Below, piece by piece: positions 13,064-15,062 of a stretch of 15,062 nucleotides of DNA; the first letter of the stretch is position 1, and every line of letters starts with the position of its first letter. The notes beneath the pieces were generated by a model. That model was not told where the DNA came from and made no database searches. It was given only the letters and a program-made list of their open reading frames with translations. Source of the DNA: Acidobacteriota bacterium (GTDB taxonomy: Bacteria > Acidobacteriota > Terriglobia > 20CM-2-55-15); NCBI GenBank assembly GCA_003223895.1, contig QHXD01000050.1, positions 1 through 15,062 of the forward strand, given 5' to 3'. Position numbers and translations under genes: made by a program.

Positions 13064-14626
13064 CTAAAAGACGTACTTCAGCGCGAACTGCATGATCCGG
13101 GAATCTTGCGCTGTAGTGATCTGGCCGAACGTGTTGGTGTTGAGATTTGAAGTTGGGTTGTTATACCGCACGCTGTTCGTCAGGTTGAAGGCCTCCGCTC
13201 GAAACTCCAGGCTTTTGCTTTCACGCACCTTGAGTGTCTTCGCCAGAGCCAGATCAAATGTCCAGTACCCCGGACCCGCAATGCTGCTGGCACCGATGTT
13301 GCCGAGCGTACCCGTTGCCGGAAGCGCGAACGCGGCGGAGTTGAGGTAATTGGAAGGGGTCTTGTCGCCATATACATTGGCCATCAATTGATTGACGCGC
13401 TGGTTGCTGATTCCCGTGAGGGCGACATCGGTGCTGGTGGTGATCGTCATGAATGTGCCGGACCGCAGTCTCAGGATCGGCGAAAATCTCCATCGGGATG
13501 CCACCATCCGAAGGGCGGAATTGCCGAAGTCCGGTGTTGTAGCGACCGCGGAGAAATTGAACAGATGACGCCGATCAATGGCTGAAGACGCGCAATTTCC
13601 TCGATCGAACCGGCGATTATTGGGATCGATATACGAGGTGCCACCGCCGACGCCTGAACTCCATGGATCGCTGATGCAGTGCGACCATGTGTAGTTGCCG
13701 TTGACCGTGATACCTCGCGCCGCGCGGCGCTGCACATTGAGCAAGAGGCCGTTATAGCTGGAAGTTGGCCCATCATCGAACATATCCACGGCTCCAAAGT
13801 AAGTGCCGACCGCCGGATTTTCCAGGCTCAATATACGACGCTGCTGCGTATTGGCCTGAGTGGAGCATGGGTTGTACGGAACTCCAGCGAGAGTGCAGGA
13901 TCCCAAACTCAGAAATACAGCCTGGTTCACGGAGTTAATGGCCCACAGGTGTGCCGTGTTACTTCCGACATAGCTTACCGATACCAGCCAGTTCGACCAG
14001 AACTGTCTCTGAATGCTGAGGTTCCATTGCGAAACCTGCGGCGCTTTCAAGTCGGGCCGGATGACTCTAAAGGGTGAAGCGGGCGGGAACGGGGCATCCT
14101 TGCCTCTCGAAAGCGGATAGGGATTACCTCCCGGATAGTTCGCCCATGGATCATCGATCTTCACATTTTGCAGCGTGATCCTCGGACTAAACGGCGGGAT
14201 GTTATTGGTGCCGAATTGCGCAATCAAGGGAATGAAGTCGTAGAACAGGCCGTATGCCGCGCGGACGGACGTCCGTCCATCCCCTGTCACATCCCAGGCG
14301 AGACCCAGGCGGGGCGAAAGGCTTGCCCATTGTGTATTCTGGACCGAATTTTTTTCGACGCCCGGGTCCCCGATATAGAAAACACCCGGAGGCGCATTTG
14401 TATATTGCGCGGTCTTGATTCCTTGCCGGAGTTTGGCGAGATCGACGAGATACGTTGTGCCGTCCGTAAACTCGACCGGAAAGAACGGCTCCCATCGGAC
14501 GCCGTAAGACATCGTCACTTTCCGCGTCGCCTTCCAGGTATCGGAAGCGTACATCGCGAAGAACCACTGCGAATTGTTGTGGGTTGCCATTGAATGATGC
14601 TCCGCCCTGCGGTATCGACTGCACAT
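13064..14626 (-). CDS. TonB-dependent receptor (Oar-like), C-terminal part of a frameshifted gene
   Basis: This frame encodes most of the beta-barrel of an outer-membrane TonB-dependent receptor of the carboxypeptidase-regulatory-domain/Oar-like type, used for import or surface binding. Diagnostic pieces are NNSQWFFAMYASDTWKATRK (about 17-36), YGVRWEPFFPV, LSPRLGLAWDVTGDGRTSVR, APQVSQWNLSIQRQF, VSYVGSNTAHLW, SSYNGLLLNVQRR and the C-terminal LEFRAEAFNLTNSVRYNNP. The protein ends in YVF, the aromatic terminus expected for BamA-dependent insertion. The first 14 codons from the ATG at 14626 do not look like receptor sequence. The homologous N-terminal part continues in another frame upstream, so this ATG is unlikely to be a real start. 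The gene is convergent with the propeller gene across the heptamer repeat. Confidence 0.85.
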   Translation of the reverse strand: MCSRYRRAEHHSMATHNNSQWFFAMYASDTWKATRKVTMSYGVRWEPFFPVEFTDGTTYLVDLAKLRQGIKTAQYTNAPPGVFYIGDPGVEKNSVQNTQWASLSPRLGLAWDVTGDGRTSVRAAYGLFYDFIPLIAQFGTNNIPPFSPRITLQNVKIDDPWANYPGGNPYPLSRGKDAPFPPASPFRVIRPDLKAPQVSQWNLSIQRQFWSNWLVSVSYVGSNTAHLWAINSVNQAVFLSLGSCTLAGVPYNPCSTQANTQQRRILSLENPAVGTYFGAVDMFDDGPTSSYNGLLLNVQRRAARGITVNGNYTWSHCISDPWSSGVGGGTSYIDPNNRRFDRGNCASSAIDRRHLFNFSAVATTPDFGNSALRMVASRWRFSPILRLRSGTFMTITTSTDVALTGISNQRVNQLMANVYGDKTPSNYLNSAAFALPATGTLGNIGASSIAGPGYWTFDLALAKTLKVRESKSLEFRAEAFNLTNSVRYNNPTSNLNTNTFGQITTAQDSRIMQFALKYVF

Positions 14627-15062
14627 AATTCACTTCCATCATTCGTAACAGGGATGTGCCGAAAGCCACCTGGTGAGTTCCATGAACCCAACTCACGTCA
14701 TCGTTAACTCCATAGGTATTGACGACCTGCTTGAAGTTCCCACCTCCTCCACCCGCGCCAGTCTGAAGAGTGACGCCGCCTGTTACAGCCAGACCGACGT
14801 AAGACGGGTCCGGATAGCCATACATCTTCGATCCCAGCTTTGGCCAGGAAGGCAGATCCGGAAATTGCGAACGGAAGCTGTATCCGCGATTGAGAGCCAC
14901 GCGGATAGCATTGACTGTGTTTGCGCCGAGAAGATATGTGTCGCCGAGGGTGAACGCGTGTTCCCTGGCTGTTTGCTTGAGAAGGTTCGCGAACAGGATG
15001 TTCGACTTGTCGGTGTCCCACCGGTTGGGCTGATTCAGCGCGCCGCGATCGAATAAGTAACG
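14202..15062 (-). CDS. TonB-dependent receptor, upstream part (partial; frame broken near 14580)
   Basis: Reading the minus strand from the right edge, one frame is open from 15062 and encodes barrel sequence typical of Oar-like receptors: RYLFDRGALNQPNRWDTDK, LGDTYLLGANTVNAIRVALN, SWVHGTHQVAFGTSLLRM and GGASFNGN. After FNG (about 14585) the receptor signature stops in this frame and resumes in the frame of the neighbouring entry with THNNSQWFFAMYAS. The remaining 125 or so codons down to 14202 are out-of-frame noise. Family members normally have a few dozen residues here, including a short DFLLG-type segment, so an internal deletion appears to accompany the frameshift. The true start, plug domain and signal peptide lie beyond the window. 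A GTG at 14900 is an internal codon, not a start. The gene is probably inactive, unless the break is an assembly error. Confidence 0.8.
   Translation of the reverse strand, partial: RYLFDRGALNQPNRWDTDKSNILFANLLKQTAREHAFTLGDTYLLGANTVNAIRVALNRGYSFRSQFPDLPSWPKLGSKMYGYPDPSYVGLAVTGGVTLQTGAGGGGGNFKQVVNTYGVNDDVSWVHGTHQVAFGTSLLRMMEVNYVQSIPQGGASFNGNPQQFAVVLRDVRFRYLEGDAESDDVLRRPMGAVLSGRVYGRHNVSRRSRQTPARNQDRAIYKCASGCFLYRGPGRRKKFGPEYTMGKPFAPPGSRLGCDRGWTDVRPRGIRPVLRLHSLDCAIRHQ

Overview
The window most likely comes from an Acidobacteriota chromosome. The first bases are the 5' end of a bacterial 16S rRNA gene on the minus strand, with a helix sequence I associate with that phylum. The later accessory genes (an NHL-type beta-propeller and an Oar-like TonB-dependent receptor) are also typical of it. 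This assignment is by eye, not from a database comparison.

Positions 1-10355 are a conserved block read entirely on the minus strand. In transcription order it holds rnr (RNase R), a tRNA with anticodon CAT, a small DUF1841-like protein, tilS, ftsH, folP, cdaA, cdaR/ybbR and glmM. After glmM come tandem rRNA promoters, a leader, and the start of 16S rRNA, which leaves the window at base 1. Several genes overlap by a few bases (DUF1841/tilS, folP/cdaA, cdaA/cdaR), which suggests translational coupling. The block combines RNA quality control and tRNA-Ile decoding (rnr, tilS), membrane protein turnover (ftsH), folate synthesis (folP), and the classic c-di-AMP/cell-wall precursor module (cdaA-cdaR-glmM).

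A divergently read tRNA-Leu(CAG) at 10408-10491 has its own sigma-70 type promoter. It marks the switch from core genes to an accessory plus-strand region. About 1.3 kb follows without an intact gene. It contains two tandem 20-bp dyads, a near-consensus sigma-54 (-24/-12) promoter about 170-190 bp downstream of them, and a long 5' leader with a perfect 14-bp stem and 21-nt repeats. The leader ends in a strong ribosome binding site feeding a broken gene: a 47-codon N-terminal piece ending in TAG, then a frameshift, then truncation. I read this as an enhancer-controlled transcription unit whose protein-coding part has decayed.

Positions 11768-12997 encode an exported six-bladed/NHL propeller protein. 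Convergent to it, 13064-15062 encodes the C-terminal part of a TonB-dependent receptor that carries a frameshift plus an apparent internal deletion near 14580 and continues past the window edge.

Two intergenic inverted repeats (4211-4287 and 12992-13062) have unrelated sequences but the same design. Each is built of 7-nt units, and the two arms differ by whole units. This looks like a class of heptamer-based hairpin element and is one of the more interesting items here, together with the sigma-54 control region.
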